A DNA stretch of 28,211 nucleotides, taken from NCBI GenBank assembly GCA_036501845.1, contig DASXZO010000072.1:1-28211 (forward strand). The letters are read 5' to 3'. This document shows, one piece after another, positions 6,853 through 14,896 of this stretch. Both the position numbers and the translations under genes were made by a program. Under the pieces are notes generated by a model. It was given only the letters and a program-made list of their open reading frames with translations, did no database searches and was not told where the DNA came from. This stretch comes from JBBREP01 sp036501845. Lineage in GTDB: Bacteria; Actinomycetota; Acidimicrobiia; IMCC26256; PALSA-610. Each line of letters begins with the position of its first letter. The first letter of the stretch is position 1.

Positions 6853-7614
6853 TCACACCACGTCTCCGATGTAGGCGCGGCGCACGTTGGCGTCGGCGAA
6901 CACTTCCTGAGTTGGGCCGCTCGCGATCACGGTGCCGAAGTCCAGCACGAACACGCGCTCCACGAGCTGGGTCACCATCTCCACGTCGTGCTCCACGAGC
7001 AGGATCGCGGCGCCCCGCTCTCGGTTCACGAGGCGCAGCACGTCGGCGAGCTCCGCGGTCTCGCGGTGGTCCAGACCCGACGAGGGCTCGTCGAGGAGCA
7101 GGAGGCGCGGCTCGGTCATGAGCGCGCGGCCTACTTCCACGATGCGGCCGCGGCCGAGGCTCAGCGCTTCGATCGGGCGATCGGCGTCGTCGTTCAGGCC
7201 GAGCAGGTCGAGCGTGGCCTGCACGCGCTCGAGCTCGTCACGCTTCGGACGGCCCATGCCGAGCAGGTCCTTCCACAGCGCGCCGTCGCCGCGCCGCGCA
7301 CGTTCGGCCACGAGCAGGTGGTCGCGCGCGGTCATGCCCGCGAACAGCTCGATGCGCTGGAACGTGCGGCCGATGCCGAGTCGGGCGCGCCGGTGCGTGG
7401 GAATGCGCGTGAGGTCCTTGCCGTCGAACACCACGCGACCGCGGTCGGGACGCAGGAGGCCGAGCAGGCAGTTGAAGAACGTGGTCTTGCCGGCGCCGTT
7501 CGGTCCGATGAGGCCGACCTTTTCGCCTTCGGCCACGTCGAGGCCCACGTTGTCGAGCGCGACGATGCCCGAGAACGTCTTGGTGACGCCGCTGGCCTCG
7601 AGCAACGAGCTCAT
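6853..7614 (-). CDS. Branched-chain amino acid-type ABC transporter ATPase (LivG-like)
   Basis: This is a 253-residue ABC ATPase of the LivG type. It contains Walker A GPNGAGKTTFFNCLLGL (about residues 36-52), a Q-loop in GRTFQRIELF, Walker B PRLLLLDEPSSGLD and the switch His in LVEHDVEMV. The signature is LSLGRGRIVEVGRAL rather than the usual LSGGQ or LSYGQ, so the fifth position is Arg. The C-terminal end with RRAYIGDVV matches the LivG-specific terminal segment that contacts the membrane subunit. The ATG at 7614 begins 13 bases after the permease stop codon. It pairs with the LivF-like ATPase. The permissive signature is seen in the sequence; whether it changes ATPase activity is not known. 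Confidence 0.92.
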   Translation of the reverse strand: MSSLLEASGVTKTFSGIVALDNVGLDVAEGEKVGLIGPNGAGKTTFFNCLLGLLRPDRGRVVFDGKDLTRIPTHRRARLGIGRTFQRIELFAGMTARDHLLVAERARRGDGALWKDLLGMGRPKRDELERVQATLDLLGLNDDADRPIEALSLGRGRIVEVGRALMTEPRLLLLDEPSSGLDHRETAELADVLRLVNRERGAAILLVEHDVEMVTQLVERVFVLDFGTVIASGPTQEVFADANVRRAYIGDVV

Positions 7615-7627
7615 GTCGCCACCACGT

Positions 7628-9697
7628 TCAAGACGCCCCTCCTACTGGTGCCGCTTCGCTCGGCGTCGCGACCGCGCCATCGCCCTGGCGATCGCCCCGC
7701 GCCGACCACGAGTCGAGCCGGTGCTGAATCTTCTCCATCGACTTGCGAGTGTTGTACTCCAAGATGCCCTCGGGATGCTTGGCGTAGGTGACCGCGCCGA
7801 GGCCGAAGATCACGAAGAACAGGCCTTGGGGCAGCACGCCCATGGTGTACCAGGGCTGCACGTGGTTCACGACCCACGGCACGGTCTGGTTCAGGATGAC
7901 CACCTGGAAGAAGATGAAGCCGACGCCGGCCTGGATCGCGCCCTGCACCGTGCGCGGCGACAGGGTCACCACCAGCACCACCCAGACGAGCCCCACGAAG
8001 GCCGGGAAGTTCGCCTCGAGGTTGATCGACTGCTGGCGCAACACCACCAAGCCACCCCCGAAGCCGGCGATCGCCGCCGACACGCCGAACATCGTCATGC
8101 GGGCCCGGGTGCGGCTGATACCGATCGACGCCGCCGCGGTCTCGCTGCCGCGGAGCGCGGTGAAATAGCGACCCGTGGTGCCGTTGCGTATGAGCACCAC
8201 GAGCCCTGCGGCGATGAGGAAGAACACGATGCAGAGCACGAGGAACGACTTGTTGCTGGCGAAATCGATCGGGCCGAGCTGCGGGCGCGGGATGTCGTTC
8301 GCCTGGAACGGATTGCCGGAGCGCGACATCCAGTTCTGCGGACCGAGGATGTTGTCGAAGAAGAGCGCGAAGCCGAACGTCACGAGCGACAGATAGATGC
8401 CGGACAGCCGCAGTGAGGGCAACGCCACCACGATGCCGACGATGGCAACCACGACCGCGGCGACGAGTGCCGCGAAGATCCCCGACATCCCTTGTTGGGC
8501 GACGAGCTGGCCGGTGACGCACGCGCCGATGCCGGCAAACGCGGCCATGCACAGCGACACCTCGCCCGCGATCCCGGTGAACACCGTGATCGACAAGAAG
8601 ATGAGCGAGAGGATCACCGCGTCGGTCGCGTTCAGCACCCAGTTGAACGCCGCGTGGAAGAACAGGTAGTACGCGATGATCCCGAGCACCACGGTCCAGA
8701 ACGCATAGGTGCCGTTCCGGAGGAATCGGCTCCGCGAAGCTTCGGGCGGCTCCGGAGGCGGCGGCTCCACACCGATCAAGGGGTCGGCGATGGTGGGGAC
8801 GCGCCAGAGTCGTGGGTTCAGCACGAGCGCGCCCACGAGCAGCAAGAACGGCAACGCCGGCCGGAGGCCGCTGAAGAGCGTGCTGTTCGTGGGCAGTGAG
8901 AAGTAGAGGATCTGCTCGACCACACCGAGCAGCACCGCGGCGCCGAACGCGATCGGGATGCTTGTGAGCGTGGCGATCACCGCAGCCGCGGTTGCGGCGA
9001 TGATCAGCGTCAAATAGTTGACGTCGCTGATCGACGGGAACAGCGGCCCGAGGAGCACGCCACCGAGGCCGGCGAGCGCGCTGCACAGGATCCACGAACT
9101 CATGCTGACGCGCTCGCTGTTCACGCCCGCGAGTTCGGTGAGCCGTGGGCTCTCCACCACCGACCGCATGCGCAAACCGAACGCCGAGTAACGAAACAGA
9201 AGCGTGAGCGCGATTGCAACGATGACAGTGACGATGATCGTGGCGAGGTCGTCGCGGCTCAGGGCCACGTTTGCGAACGGGTGGTACGTGACGGTGCCGT
9301 TCGGCACGATGCCGACGGCAGCCGCGTCACCGAGGACCGAATCGTGAACCCAGAACGCCTCGACGGCTTGCGGGATCGCGACGATGAGCCCGAGCACCGT
9401 CACCAGGCGGGCGGTGGGTGACGCGTTGCGTAGATAACGGAACAGCACGCGGTCGAGCAAGAGGCCAAGCAACGGCGAAATGATGAACACCGCGAAGATG
9501 AACGCCAGCCAGATCGGCCACCCATGCCGGACGTGCGTGTCCCAGTAGACGACCGCGGCCACGAACGCCTGCGCGCCGTAGGCGAGGTTGAACACACCCG
9601 ACGTCTTGTACGTGAGGACGAGTCCGAGTGCGATGATCGCGTAGACGCATCCGTACGACAGCCCTGCGAAGGAGCCGTTGACGATGTTGTCGAGCAC
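7628..9697 (-). CDS. ABC transporter permease, LivH-LivM natural fusion
   Basis: This 689-residue integral membrane protein joins the two permeases that are usually separate. The LivH-like half (about 1-310) begins LDNIVNGSFAGLSYGCVYAI and contains the FNLAYGAQAFVAA block. A proline-rich linker (VEPPPPEPPEASRSRF, about 318-333) follows. The LivM-like half (about 340-640) includes ITVFTGIAGEVSLCMAAFAG and the coupling region TGRYFTALRGSETAAASIGI. A hydrophilic C-terminal tail of about 45 residues ends the protein. Many strongly hydrophobic segments are visible in each half. The start is GTG at 9697, 3 bases after the stop of the binding-protein gene. One polypeptide can provide both halves of the channel for the LivG/LivF-like ATPases. 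Fused LivHM proteins are known in actinobacteria, so this is unlikely to be an assembly artefact. Confidence 0.93.
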   Translation of the reverse strand: MLDNIVNGSFAGLSYGCVYAIIALGLVLTYKTSGVFNLAYGAQAFVAAVVYWDTHVRHGWPIWLAFIFAVFIISPLLGLLLDRVLFRYLRNASPTARLVTVLGLIVAIPQAVEAFWVHDSVLGDAAAVGIVPNGTVTYHPFANVALSRDDLATIIVTVIVAIALTLLFRYSAFGLRMRSVVESPRLTELAGVNSERVSMSSWILCSALAGLGGVLLGPLFPSISDVNYLTLIIAATAAAVIATLTSIPIAFGAAVLLGVVEQILYFSLPTNSTLFSGLRPALPFLLLVGALVLNPRLWRVPTIADPLIGVEPPPPEPPEASRSRFLRNGTYAFWTVVLGIIAYYLFFHAAFNWVLNATDAVILSLIFLSITVFTGIAGEVSLCMAAFAGIGACVTGQLVAQQGMSGIFAALVAAVVVAIVGIVVALPSLRLSGIYLSLVTFGFALFFDNILGPQNWMSRSGNPFQANDIPRPQLGPIDFASNKSFLVLCIVFFLIAAGLVVLIRNGTTGRYFTALRGSETAAASIGISRTRARMTMFGVSAAIAGFGGGLVVLRQQSINLEANFPAFVGLVWVVLVVTLSPRTVQGAIQAGVGFIFFQVVILNQTVPWVVNHVQPWYTMGVLPQGLFFVIFGLGAVTYAKHPEGILEYNTRKSMEKIQHRLDSWSARGDRQGDGAVATPSEAAPVGGAS

Positions 9698-9700
9698 CCG

Positions 9701-11071
9701 TCACCCCTGCGGGGCGAACGTGACGTGATTGACTTGAGTGAGGGAGTTGTCGCTCGTCGGCAGGCAGATCCACGGCTTGCCGGGCTGCGCGAACACTGGC
9801 ACGAACTTGCCGTTCTTGATCACGAGCCAGTTCGAGCAGTCGACCTTCTGGCGCACCTCGGGATGCGTCTCGGGGTCGATGTGGGCCGTGCTCCAGTTGA
9901 TCGGCTGGATGAACCCGTTGTCGCTGAAGTTGGCGACGCCGTTGAGCGCGTCGATCACCTTCTGCTGGGTGAAGTTCGGCCCGGCCAACTCGAGGCCGGT
10001 GACGAGCTCGTCGGCAAGGATCCAGCCGTCGGCGGAGAGTTCCACGAAGCTCTTGTGCTCCTTGTGCAACCAGCTGAGGAAGAGCGTGATCTCCGGGAGC
10101 TGCGGCTGCTGCTCGATGCCGGTGTACTGCGGCGCCACGTAGTCGCCCTCGTAATACTGGGCGTTGGCCTTCACGAAGTTGGCGTCGTAGCCATTGGGCA
10201 ATTCCTGCACCGCCTTCAGCCCCTGCTTCACCATCTCCTTACCGAGGATCTGGGTTTCGTTGCGATCGGTGCACGTGAGCACGAAGTCGACACCCTTGGC
10301 CTTCATCGTCGACACCGTGGAGGCCAGCGGCTGATCGAGCGGCAGCGTGAAGTCCTTGTACACGACTGTTGCGCCCGAGTCGTACTGCTTGAACGACGCG
10401 GCGGTGCCGTCGCCGCACTCCTGCGACGACGGGATGGCGTAGCCGAGGATCGCCACCTTCTTGGCGCCGATCTGCTTGGCGAGCCACGGCAGTGTCGGAC
10501 CGCTGCACGTGAAGCACAGCGCGCCTTCGTTGGCGAAGATGTTGTTGTGACCGGCCATCTCGGGGTTGATGTTCCAGATGAACGTCGGCTGGTGTGCGGC
10601 GTCGAGCGCCGACGCGCCCGCGAACGAGATGTAGGTGGCGCCGAAGTTCGCGAAGGCGTTGTCCTGCGCAAGGCTGTCCTGCGTCTGCTGCAGGTTGTTC
10701 GCGCCTTGGTCGTCGCGCAGGTTGACGTTCACCAGCTTGCGGCCGTAGATGCCGCCCTTGCTGTTGACCATGTTGAAGTACGCGTTCACACCGTCGATCA
10801 GCTGCTTGTACTGACCACCGATGAGGTTTGTCACCGAGATCACCGCGGTGGTGCGGATCTCCTTGTTGGTCACACCCTTCACGCCGGGCAACGGCACGAA
10901 CTTGCTGAGGTCCTGCGTGGTGGTGGTCACGCCGGCCGGTGTGGTCGTGGCAATCGGCAGCGTGCTGTTCGCGCTCTTGCTCTGCGACTTGGAGTTGCCG
11001 CACGCGGCGGCAACGAGCACGAGCGTCGTGACGACGGCGATCGCGCGATGACTGCGACGGATACGGCGCAT
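9701..11071 (-). CDS. ABC transporter substrate-binding lipoprotein (periplasmic-binding-protein type 6)
   Basis: This is a 456-residue extracytoplasmic binding protein for the importer encoded just downstream. The N-terminus has a basic stretch (MRRIRRSHR), a hydrophobic core and a lipobox LVAAAC with Cys24 as the lipidation site, followed by a Ser/Thr-rich spacer. The mature part has the amino-acid-binding-protein fold signature: ISVTNLIGGQYKQLIDGVNAYFNMVNSKGGIYGRKL near the N-terminus (quoted here as one domain, residues about 76-111), AKKVAILGYAIPSSQE, and VDFVLTCTDRNETQILGKEM. The ATG at 11071 has a strong GGGGGAG ribosome binding site and gives a proper signal peptide; the longer frame to 11392 has neither. 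A predicted promoter and a 20-bp palindrome lie just upstream. The ligand is unknown. Cysteines in ALCFTCSGPT might form a disulfide. Confidence 0.93.
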   Translation of the reverse strand: MRRIRRSHRAIAVVTTLVLVAAACGNSKSQSKSANSTLPIATTTPAGVTTTTQDLSKFVPLPGVKGVTNKEIRTTAVISVTNLIGGQYKQLIDGVNAYFNMVNSKGGIYGRKLVNVNLRDDQGANNLQQTQDSLAQDNAFANFGATYISFAGASALDAAHQPTFIWNINPEMAGHNNIFANEGALCFTCSGPTLPWLAKQIGAKKVAILGYAIPSSQECGDGTAASFKQYDSGATVVYKDFTLPLDQPLASTVSTMKAKGVDFVLTCTDRNETQILGKEMVKQGLKAVQELPNGYDANFVKANAQYYEGDYVAPQYTGIEQQPQLPEITLFLSWLHKEHKSFVELSADGWILADELVTGLELAGPNFTQQKVIDALNGVANFSDNGFIQPINWSTAHIDPETHPEVRQKVDCSNWLVIKNGKFVPVFAQPGKPWICLPTSDNSLTQVNHVTFAPQG

Positions 11072-11100
11072 GTTCTCCCCCGGGCACGGCAGTGGGATGA

Positions 11101-11120
11101 ACCTGACGTGCACGTCAGGT
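11101..11120. promoter_or_regulatory. Perfect 20-bp palindrome, candidate operator of the ABC importer
   Basis: ACCTGACGTGCACGTCAGGT is a perfect palindrome centred between 11110 and 11111, 30 bases upstream of the binding-protein start. It begins right at the expected transcription start of the promoter at 11127-11155, so a bound protein would block initiation. Its length and symmetry fit a dimeric or tetrameric regulator such as TetR or GntR. No second copy was found in the window. Confidence 0.6.
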
Positions 11121-11126
11121 GGGCGC

Positions 11127-11155
11127 AATGTAGCAACGCGCGTGCGTGCCGTCAC
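11127..11155 (-). promoter_or_regulatory. Predicted sigma-70-type promoter for the ABC importer operon
   Basis: On the minus strand, GTGACG (11155-11150) matches TTGACA at 4 of 6 positions and TACATT (11132-11127) matches TATAAT at 4 of 6, with an ideal 17-base spacer. Transcription would start near 11120, inside the edge of the palindrome, giving a leader of about 50 bases. Confidence 0.5.
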
Positions 11156-11226
11156 CTGCACCCTCGCGGGCCCACCGGAGTTGTCTGCCCGGAGTGGGCC
11201 GTGACCGCCCGCGCGAGACTCCGTGG

Positions 11227-12039
11227 ATGCCGAAGACCATGGTGGCGTTGCACGCGCATCCAGACGACGAAGCCATCGCCACCTCCGGGACGATGATGAA
11301 GGCCAAGGCCGCGGGGCACCGGGTGGTGCTCGTGGTGGCGACGCGCGGCGAGCTCGGGCTGGTGCCCGACGATCTCGGCCCGGGCGAGACACTTGCCGAG
11401 CGCCGAACCGTGGAGACGCAGGAAGCCGCGAGCATCATCGGTGCCGACGCCGTTGAGTGGCTCGGCTACCGCGACTCCGGGATGGAAGGCGAGGCGAGCA
11501 TCGACGACGAAGGCACATTCCATCGTGCCGACGTCGACGAGGCGGCCCAGCGGCTCGCCGCGATCCTCGAACGCGAGCACGCCGACATGCTCCTCACTTA
11601 CGACGAACGCGGCAACTACATGCACCCCGACCACGTGAAGGTGCATTACGTGGGTCATCGCGCCGCGAAGCTCGCGGGTACGCCCGTTGTGTTCGAGGCG
11701 ACCATCAACCGCGACTTCATCTGGAACCTCATGCACGAAGAGCGCGACCGCCAAGAGATGCCGAACGACCTCGAGGCGGCCGAGACCATCGAAGAGTTCA
11801 AACTCGGCATGCGCGAATGGACGATCACGCACCGCATCGACGTGACCGAGTTCGTCGAGCGCAAGCGCGCCGCGATGGCCGCGCACCGCAGCCAGATCGA
11901 CGAGGCGAGCTTCTTCCTGCAACTGCCGCCCGAAGCATTTGCTCGCTCGTTCGGCTACGAATGGTTCATCCGGCCCGGACACCCGCGCGATGCCGGGGCG
12001 CCGTTCCTCGACGATCTCTTCGACGCCTTTCAGTCCTGA
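11227..12039 (+). CDS. PIG-L family deacetylase (LmbE/MshB/Mca-like)
   Basis: This is a 270-residue zinc-dependent N-acetyl hydrolase of the PIG-L/LmbE family. The metal-binding motif AHPDDE is at residues 10-15, and the third ligand is in YMHPDHVKVH. Actinobacterial members include MshB and Mca, which act in mycothiol synthesis and in cleavage of mycothiol S-conjugates; the size and the C-terminal block (SFFLQLPPEAFARSFGYEWFIR) are compatible with that group but do not settle it. The start is the ATG at 11227; a second ATG at 11239 lies nearer the domain. Neither has a clear ribosome binding site. It is divergent from the ABC importer, with the palindrome and promoter in between, and convergent with the WS/DGAT gene. 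The stop codon lies inside the first unit of a 15-bp tandem repeat. Confidence 0.87.
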   Translation: MPKTMVALHAHPDDEAIATSGTMMKAKAAGHRVVLVVATRGELGLVPDDLGPGETLAERRTVETQEAASIIGADAVEWLGYRDSGMEGEASIDDEGTFHRADVDEAAQRLAAILEREHADMLLTYDERGNYMHPDHVKVHYVGHRAAKLAGTPVVFEATINRDFIWNLMHEERDRQEMPNDLEAAETIEEFKLGMREWTITHRIDVTEFVERKRAAMAAHRSQIDEASFFLQLPPEAFARSFGYEWFIRPGHPRDAGAPFLDDLFDAFQS

Positions 12040-12078
12040 ACTGGTCGATCCTGAACTGGTCGATCCTGAACTGGGGGA
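12034..12078 (+). repeat. 15-bp tandem repeat, three units, spanning a stop codon
   Basis: TCCTGAACTGGTCGA at 12034-12048 is repeated exactly at 12049-12063 and then as TCCTGAACTGGGGGA at 12064-12078. Because the unit is a multiple of three, each copy carries a TGA in the reading frame of the deacetylase gene, giving three in-frame stops. It probably arose by slippage. Confidence 0.9.
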
Positions 12079-12089
12079 ACCCGTTCCCC
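12074..12089. terminator. Candidate bidirectional terminator hairpin
   Basis: GGGGAAC (12074-12080) and GTTCCCC (12083-12089) are perfectly complementary across a CC dinucleotide, giving at least a 6-bp stem with a 4-base loop. It sits between the convergent deacetylase (stop 12039) and WS/DGAT (stop 12091) genes. There is no T-run on either side, so termination is inferred from position. Confidence 0.4.
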
Positions 12090-12090
12090 G

Positions 12091-13617
12091 TCAGCGAACG
12101 GATCGTGGCGCGACGCGGCTGAGCCCGGTGCCGCCTCCGGCAACTCCGGTCGGCACACGCGGCGTGGGATTGGCGCGGCGCGTGGTCGCCGGGGCCGACG
12201 GCGTGGGCGCCTCGATCGTGTCGACGATCTTCAGCAATTCGGCCAGCGCGTCCGGCACTGCGTGCGCGAGCGCGTCGAGATCGGGCAAGAGCTCACGGCA
12301 GCCGAGGAAGCCGAAGTCGATCGAGTCGAGATAGCTGATCACCGTGAGGTTCAGTGCCGCGCCGTCGAAGATCGGCCCGAGCGGGTGCATCGCCTCGAGG
12401 CGCGCGCCCGCGAGATACAGCGGGAACGGCGGACCGGGAACGTTCGACACGATCGCGTTGTGGATCGCCGAGCCGAAACGATCGGTGAGGCGCAACGAAC
12501 TGACCATCCGCATCACCGAGGACAGCATGGCCGGGCTGGCGAGCTCCGCGAGGTCGGCGAGCGTGTTCGCGCCGATCTCGTCGTGGAGGTCCTTGGCGTC
12601 GTCCATCGATTCGTGGATGTAGCGGATGCGCTCGAGCGGGTCGTCGATCTCCACCGGCAACGAGGCGAACATGGCCGACACGCGGTTGCCCATGGTGTTT
12701 CGTTCGTTCTCCGAGCGCACCGACGTGGGGATCGACACCACGAGCGATCGGTCGGGCAATTCGTCGCGGTTCTGCAAGTAGGTGCGCAGCGCGCCGGTGG
12801 CCAGCGCGAGCAGCACGTCGTTCACCTTCACGCCGAGCGCGTCCTTCACCCGCTTCACCTCAGGAAGCGACACGCTCACGAACGCGAGCTTGCGATGCGG
12901 CGTGATCATGCCGTTCATCGTGAGCTTGGGCGCGGTGAGTGGCACGCCCGCTTTCACGGGGCGGCCGCGCACGTTGCGCACCACGTGCGTGGCGGTGGTG
13001 GCCATCTTGCGCGCGGTCTTCACGATGCGCACGGGCTGGCGCGCGATCGACATCACCGCATGGGCAAGCAACTCGGCGTCGTTGGGAACGTGATCGGGTT
13101 CCCATGTGGGTGCGAGCTCGACGTCGGCACGGGGCGCCGCCGTGGGCTCGAGGTCGAACAGGTGCGCCATGATGTCGACGCCCGACAGACCGTCGATCGC
13201 CGAGTGGTGGATCTTCGAGACGATCCCGACGCGGCCGCCTTCGAGACCTTCGACGTAGTGCATCTCCCACAGCGGCTTGGTGCGGTCGAGCGGACGGCCC
13301 GCGACCGCAGCCGCGAACTCGGCGAGCTCACGCGGCCCACCGGGCGACGGCAGCGCGGCGCGCTGGAAGTGGTAGTCGATGTCGAACTCAGGGTCTTCGA
13401 CCCAGAGCGGGTAGTGCAGCCCGAACGGAACCGGCAGCAGCCGGCGCCGGAACGGCGGGATCAGCGGCAGCCGCTCGAGCAGGTGCGCCCGCACCCGGTC
13501 GCCGTCGAACCCGTCGACGCCCGCGGGATCGACGATCGCCACGCCCATCACGTGCATGTGCGCGACAGGCGACTCCAACGACAAAAACGCTGCGTCGAGA
13601 CCGGTCAGACGTTGCAT
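12091..13617 (-). CDS. Wax ester synthase/diacylglycerol acyltransferase (WS/DGAT)
   Basis: This is a 508-residue acyl-CoA-dependent acyltransferase that makes triacylglycerol or wax esters, typically membrane-associated at storage-lipid bodies. The active-site motif HHxxxDG is present as HHSAIDG (residues 137-143) on the N-terminal domain. Other family blocks are MQRLTGLDAAFLSLE at the start, DRTKPLWEMHYVEG, and KVNDVLLALATGALRTYL and SNVPGPPFPLYLAGA in the C-terminal domain. Length is at the long end (usually 450-480) because of an Ala/Pro/Thr-rich tail of about 30 residues. The ATG at 13617 places the conserved N-terminus exactly. Many actinobacteria carry several paralogues, so substrate preference cannot be assigned. 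Confidence 0.93.
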   Translation of the reverse strand: MQRLTGLDAAFLSLESPVAHMHVMGVAIVDPAGVDGFDGDRVRAHLLERLPLIPPFRRRLLPVPFGLHYPLWVEDPEFDIDYHFQRAALPSPGGPRELAEFAAAVAGRPLDRTKPLWEMHYVEGLEGGRVGIVSKIHHSAIDGLSGVDIMAHLFDLEPTAAPRADVELAPTWEPDHVPNDAELLAHAVMSIARQPVRIVKTARKMATTATHVVRNVRGRPVKAGVPLTAPKLTMNGMITPHRKLAFVSVSLPEVKRVKDALGVKVNDVLLALATGALRTYLQNRDELPDRSLVVSIPTSVRSENERNTMGNRVSAMFASLPVEIDDPLERIRYIHESMDDAKDLHDEIGANTLADLAELASPAMLSSVMRMVSSLRLTDRFGSAIHNAIVSNVPGPPFPLYLAGARLEAMHPLGPIFDGAALNLTVISYLDSIDFGFLGCRELLPDLDALAHAVPDALAELLKIVDTIEAPTPSAPATTRRANPTPRVPTGVAGGGTGLSRVAPRSVR

Positions 13618-13761
13618 TTCGTTCCTCTCGCCCGCCCCTGGGCATGGCCGCGCGGTCTCCCCCCTCGGAGCGTGCCCGCGTCAGCCGGCAACAGTCTCGC
13701 GCCCGTATGCCGCGTCCGCCGGACCGATGCTGTGACAACTGGGTGAACGTTGGCTCAGCCC

Positions 13762-14865
13762 TCAATCGCCGCGCAGCGCGGCCCGCGCCCGACGGCCGAT
13801 CGGCGGCCGGTGGACGCGCACCGGCGAGCGGTCGGACGACCACAAGCCGTACGGTGCCGACAGGAACCCCGCGATCGCGAGCACCACCGAGTCGTAATTG
13901 ACGCGCCAGCCGCAGAAGTCGCGCCACGCCTGGTCACGGTCGGCCTTGAGCGGCACGCCGCCCGCCTCGAGTTGCGCCACGACCTCGTCGAACTCGCTGC
14001 GGTCGATGCTGATCGGATCGTCGGGCGCGGGGTCGGGATCGAACGGGATTCCGAAGAATCGGGCGATGCTGCGCAGCGCAAGGAAACCCGATCGGATGCA
14101 CACCGCACCCTCGGGGCTGTAGGGCGCGTCGACGAGCGACATGTGCAGCGCCGCGGTGTCGAGCACCGTGCCCGTCGCGGTCACCCACGATCGTTGCGGG
14201 TCGGGTGAGCGGAAGAAGTTGAGGAACGCGAGTGACGTATGCGTCTCTTCGAGCTCCACGAACCACAACTCCCAGCGTTCCCACACCTCGGGAAAGCGCG
14301 GGTTGAAACCCGTCTTGAACGCGCGAACGAGCCACGTGGACGGTGTTGGAGGCGTGCCCGCTCGCACCGAGAGCTCCGACACCGACACCTCGCGGCGGCT
14401 GAACGCGCCGTACATCGTGGGCAGATATGAGATCAGGAGCGCGAGGAGTGCGAGCCCGAGCCCGGCCTCGGCATACACGAGCAGCGTCGCACCTGTGCTC
14501 ACCGGTGTAGCGAAGCCGAGCGTGAACAGTGCCGAGCCCGATTCCTTCAGGGCCAGCGTGAACGGCGCGGCGAGGAACGCGTGGTACAGGCCGGCAAAGC
14601 CGACGAGCAGGCCGACCAGGAAGCCGGCCGGCAACACAAGCAGCGCCACCGGCGCATAGAGCGCGAGCACCCGGTCGCGGCTCTCGTAGGTACTCATCGG
14701 CCGCATCACCAGCCTGAACACGTTGTACACGCCGCGCGAGATCACACGGGTGAGGCTCACCACGGTGCCGCGCGGCAGCACGAATGTGCGGATAGCTGCG
14801 TCGAGCACCGACACGATCACCGCCGCGCCGACGATCCCCGCGATCACGCGCACGGCAATGTCCAT
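13762..14865 (-). CDS. Membrane protein with a degenerate ion-channel-like pore domain
   Basis: This is a 367-residue protein of unknown function. The N-terminal 150 residues hold hydrophobic segments at about 4-22, 67-95 and 125-150. Between the last two, SGSALFTLGFATPVSTGA (109-126) resembles the pore helix plus selectivity filter of two-TM potassium channels, where the filter normally reads TxGYG or TxGFG followed by D; here it reads TLGFA, without the second Gly and the Asp. The rest (155-367) is soluble, without recognised motifs, rich in Trp/Phe/Arg and ending in a basic tail. The ATG at 14865 starts directly in the first hydrophobic segment. It stands between WS/DGAT and ettA on the same strand, with gaps of 85 and 144 bases, so co-transcription is possible but not evident. 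Alternative: a channel-derived non-conducting sensor. Confidence 0.75.
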   Translation of the reverse strand: MDIAVRVIAGIVGAAVIVSVLDAAIRTFVLPRGTVVSLTRVISRGVYNVFRLVMRPMSTYESRDRVLALYAPVALLVLPAGFLVGLLVGFAGLYHAFLAAPFTLALKESGSALFTLGFATPVSTGATLLVYAEAGLGLALLALLISYLPTMYGAFSRREVSVSELSVRAGTPPTPSTWLVRAFKTGFNPRFPEVWERWELWFVELEETHTSLAFLNFFRSPDPQRSWVTATGTVLDTAALHMSLVDAPYSPEGAVCIRSGFLALRSIARFFGIPFDPDPAPDDPISIDRSEFDEVVAQLEAGGVPLKADRDQAWRDFCGWRVNYDSVVLAIAGFLSAPYGLWSSDRSPVRVHRPPIGRRARAALRGD

Positions 14866-14896
14866 GAGCGCCGGAGCCTAGAAGGCGGCTCCGCGC

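Noticed and set aside
6932..8416. 494-codon plus-strand frame opposite LivG and the permease
   Set aside because: Low-complexity Ser/Arg-rich translation opposite recognised domains.
9524..11296. 590-codon plus-strand frame opposite the binding-protein gene
   Set aside because: Antisense to a lipoprotein with clear signal peptide and family motifs; no motifs of its own.
11072..11392. N-terminal extension of the binding protein to 563 residues
   Set aside because: It would bury the signal peptide and lipobox and overlap the divergent deacetylase gene; the ATG at 11071 has a strong ribosome site.
12262..13746. 494-codon plus-strand frame opposite WS/DGAT
   Set aside because: Antisense shadow; the opposite strand has the HHxxxDG enzyme.
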